This document shows positions 62,130-64,000 of a stretch of 64,000 bases of DNA, piece by piece (position 1 is the first letter of the stretch; the number at the start of each line of letters is the position of its first letter). Source of the stretch: Aureococcus anophagefferens (Eukaryota > Sar > Pelagophyceae > Pelagomonadales > Pelagomonadaceae); assembly GCF_000186865.1 (NCBI RefSeq), contig NW_008705576.1, positions 790,766 to 854,765 of the forward strand. The letters are read 5' to 3'. Under the pieces are notes generated by a model that searched no databases, was not told the origin of the DNA, and saw only the letters and a program-made list of their open reading frames with translations. A program made the position numbers and the translations under genes.

Positions 62130-62582
62130 TGGACCCTGCAAAGCTTTCACGCTGAGGCGACCTGTGGCGTAGCGGCTACTGCTGGTGCGGCTGTCGAAGC
62201 TCCGACCGCAGCAACGGATGGCCAATGCCAGTGGGATGGTTAGCGCCGCAGACGGTGGTTTGCTGGTCGATCGTTAAGATTGTAAGGGAAAGGAGGAGAT
62301 ATTGATGCTGGAAGAGCTTCGTGTTCCCCGGGGTGAGGTCGAACGTGCCGACTCGCTCTCGTACGCGTTCCTTCAGCGTAAATCGGCGTCGCGCCGCCGA
62401 GAATTTGATTGTACGTTAGTACGGGCTCGTTCCTTGCGGGCGGCCTGGTTGGGAATGGCGGGAAGGGGGTTGTATCGTGCACCTGGTCGTGTGCGTCGGT
62501 GAGGGGAAGTCGCGTTGACAAGCAAAGGAAAGGGATGAAGCGGGGAGTGCCTCTTTGGGGGGATTCGCGCTCGCACCAGCGC
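62130..62582. other. Intergenic between tandem surface-protein genes
   Basis: 453 bp upstream of copy 1 and downstream of copy 2. It is somewhat less GC-rich than the flanks. Only short frames; presumed promoter of copy 1 and 3' UTR of copy 2. Confidence 0.45.
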
Positions 62583-64000
62583 TTAGTAGGAGCCTGCTGG
62601 CTTGACTCCCGCACCGCCGCCCTTCTTCATCATGAAGAACGCGCCGGCGCCCGCCGCGAGCACAACGACGAGGACCACCACGACGATGATGATGACCACG
62701 GCGCCGCCGTCGTCGTCGTCGCTCGACTTGGACCCCACCGGCGTCGCCGGCGTCGGCGCCGGCGAGATCGACGGCGCCGCCGTCGGGTTCGGCGTGGGGA
62801 GCGGCGTGTCGACGACGATCGCGACCGTCGAGGCGGAGATGGCCGTCGTCGACGCCGAGACGTCGATCGCCGCGGACGCGAAGCCCGTGCTCGCGTCGCC
62901 GCCCGTGGCCGCGGCCTCCGCGGTCAGCGTGCTCGAGAAAGAACCGTCCGACACGGACGTCGAGAGCGCGGTCGTCACGTCCGAGAGGATGTCGTCGCCG
63001 GCCGTCACCGCGCCCGTGGAGCCCTCGACGGACGCGTACATGTCGAAGTCGACCGTCGCCGACACCGAGAGCAGACGCCGCCGGCGGCGCACGAGCGTCG
63101 CCACGGGCTCGCCGATGCACGTCTCGTAGTCCGCCGCGCCGCCGGGACAGATCTCGTCGGACTGGATGATGCTCGCGATCGTCTTCCGGAAGGCGGTCTT
63201 CATGTCCGTCTTGGCGTTGAAGTCGTCCGGGTCGAGGCCGTTCATGACGACGGCCGACGCCACGGTAACCGACGTGTCGTACTCCGTCGGCATGGGCGAT
63301 GGCTTCGGGGACGGCTTGGCCGTCTCGCCGGGCGGCAGGTTGACCGGGGCCGTCGTTGGCCTCGGCGACGGCGCCGGGATCGGCACGCCCGTCGGCGCCG
63401 CCGTAGGGTCCGGCTGCTCCTTGTAGACGCAGTGGCCGTCGTAGGACATGCCGCTGATGTAGAGGCCGTCCGTGTAGGTCTTGGCCGCGAGGTACTCGGA
63501 CCACGTGAACCCGTCCGAGAGCGTGTTCGTGTCGATGTTCAGCGCGGGCAGGCTGCCGGAGATGTGGCCGTCGGGGTTGTAGTAGAAGTTGCCGTAGTTC
63601 TGCGCGTAGCCGTAGTCCATCGTGCACCGGCACGCGGTCGGGCTCGGCGCCGGCGCGGGCGTCGGCGCGGGCGTGGGGGATGCGGACGGCGCAGGCGTGG
63701 GCGCCGGAGTCGGCGTCGCGGACGGCGCGGGCGTCGGCACCGTCGAGGGCGATGGCGTCGGGGCGATGGTCGGCGAGGCCGTCGGCTCGGGGGAGCCGGA
63801 CGGCACGGGCGTCGGGTCGCCCGTCGGCACGCCGGACGGCGCCGGCGACGGCGGCGTCGACGGCTGGGACGTCGGCGTCACCGTCGGCATGCTCGTGGGC
63901 ACCGACGTCGGCACGCCCGTCGGGGTCTCCGAGGGCGCCGCGGACGGCGGCGTCGTCGGCACGGGCGTCGGCACGGGCGACGGGCACGGCGTCACCTGAA
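62583..64000 (-). CDS. PT-rich cell-surface glycoprotein, copy 2 (C-terminal part, cut by window end)
   Basis: Tandem paralogue of the 58454-62129 gene in the same orientation. The last ~470 residues align almost residue for residue with copy 1: PT repeats, [54 protein letters not shown], membrane helix [20 protein letters not shown]. The tail differs (MMKKGGGAGVKPAGSY versus [15 protein letters not shown]). At the window edge the coding strand reads TTCAGGTGACG where copy 1 has TTCAAGGTGACG; this is either a one-base deletion or a 3' splice site (TTCAG|G). The N-terminus lies outside the window. Confidence 0.8.
   Translation of the reverse strand, partial: QVTPCPSPVPTPVPTTPPSAAPSETPTGVPTSVPTSMPTVTPTSQPSTPPSPAPSGVPTGDPTPVPSGSPEPTASPTIAPTPSPSTVPTPAPSATPTPAPTPAPSASPTPAPTPAPAPSPTACRCTMDYGYAQNYGNFYYNPDGHISGSLPALNIDTNTLSDGFTWSEYLAAKTYTDGLYISGMSYDGHCVYKEQPDPTAAPTGVPIPAPSPRPTTAPVNLPPGETAKPSPKPSPMPTEYDTSVTVASAVVMNGLDPDDFNAKTDMKTAFRKTIASIIQSDEICPGGAADYETCIGEPVATLVRRRRRLLSVSATVDFDMYASVEGSTGAVTAGDDILSDVTTALSTSVSDGSFSSTLTAEAAATGGDASTGFASAAIDVSASTTAISASTVAIVVDTPLPTPNPTAAPSISPAPTPATPVGSKSSDDDDGGAVVIIIVVVVLVVVLAAGAGAFFMMKKGGGAGVKPAGSY

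Noticed and set aside
60885..62243. Gly/Val and Arg-rich plus-strand frames over the PT-rich gene
   Set aside because: They are regular repeats produced by reading PT codons in antisense (for example GVGADVG); the minus strand has a signal peptide and membrane anchor.

Overview
This is a GC-rich nuclear genome segment of a photosynthetic eukaryote, most likely a stramenopile alga. The gene complement (PP2A scaffold, eL20, PUFA elongase, DHHC acyltransferase, ciliary-type proteins), dense packing on both strands, few spliceosomal introns, PT-rich cell-surface proteins and a plastid presequence with an A|FAP-type junction all fit. The ~203-bp intron-generating repeats match what is published for introner elements of the pelagophyte Aureococcus anophagefferens, so that species or a close relative is my best guess. 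No operons, tRNAs, rRNAs or CRISPR arrays were recognised.

Layout. 1-5.7 kb: plastid 5'-nucleotidase (cut by the window edge), RP2-like TBCC protein, PG-rich ciliary protein, ELO elongase, Pex14-N protein. 6-15 kb: two secreted fucosyltransferase-like paralogues flank a tandem pair of MYND-RING-Sel1 genes, a two-introner alpha/beta hydrolase and a beta-helix protein. 15-21 kb: zinc-ribbon protein and a 1523-aa EF-hand/WD40 protein. 21-25.3 kb: a non-LTR retroelement interrupted by 948 N. 25.9-35.7 kb: ankyrin-DHHC enzyme, NIT-domain membrane protein, PP2A scaffold subunit, TFIIB-like factor, ribosomal protein eL20. 36-41.9 kb: Cys-rich repeat membrane protein, Gal3ST-like sulfotransferase, PINX1-like G-patch protein, small-Tim-like protein. 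42-51 kb: SFI1-like protein, a NAT9/PAC4/SET triple fusion, GT34-like glycosyltransferase, SDR, cytosolic-type sulfotransferase. 51-64 kb: multidomain subtilase, MsrB, DUF4239-like membrane protein, saccharopine dehydrogenase, and two tandem PT-rich surface glycoproteins, the second cut by the window end.

The most interesting signal is mobile introns. Six copies of one ~203-bp family and two of a related family sit inside coding sequence. Each keeps the reading frame exactly when removed. Most are flanked by 8-bp target duplications, and in all seven clear cases the duplication begins with GY (GT or GC) on the coding strand while the element ends in CAG. Splicing from the first base of the duplication to the end of the element would restore the pre-insertion exon exactly. 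A third, 64-bp type with CCTAAATC termini occurs twice in a duplicated ShKT module. Several genes bear on the cell surface or secretory pathway (two fucosyltransferase-like proteins, GT34-like enzyme, two sulfotransferases, PT-rich glycoproteins, subtilase), which suits an alga with an elaborate glycan coat. That functional grouping is inference. Gene models with introns were derived by frame and splice-site reasoning, not RNA.
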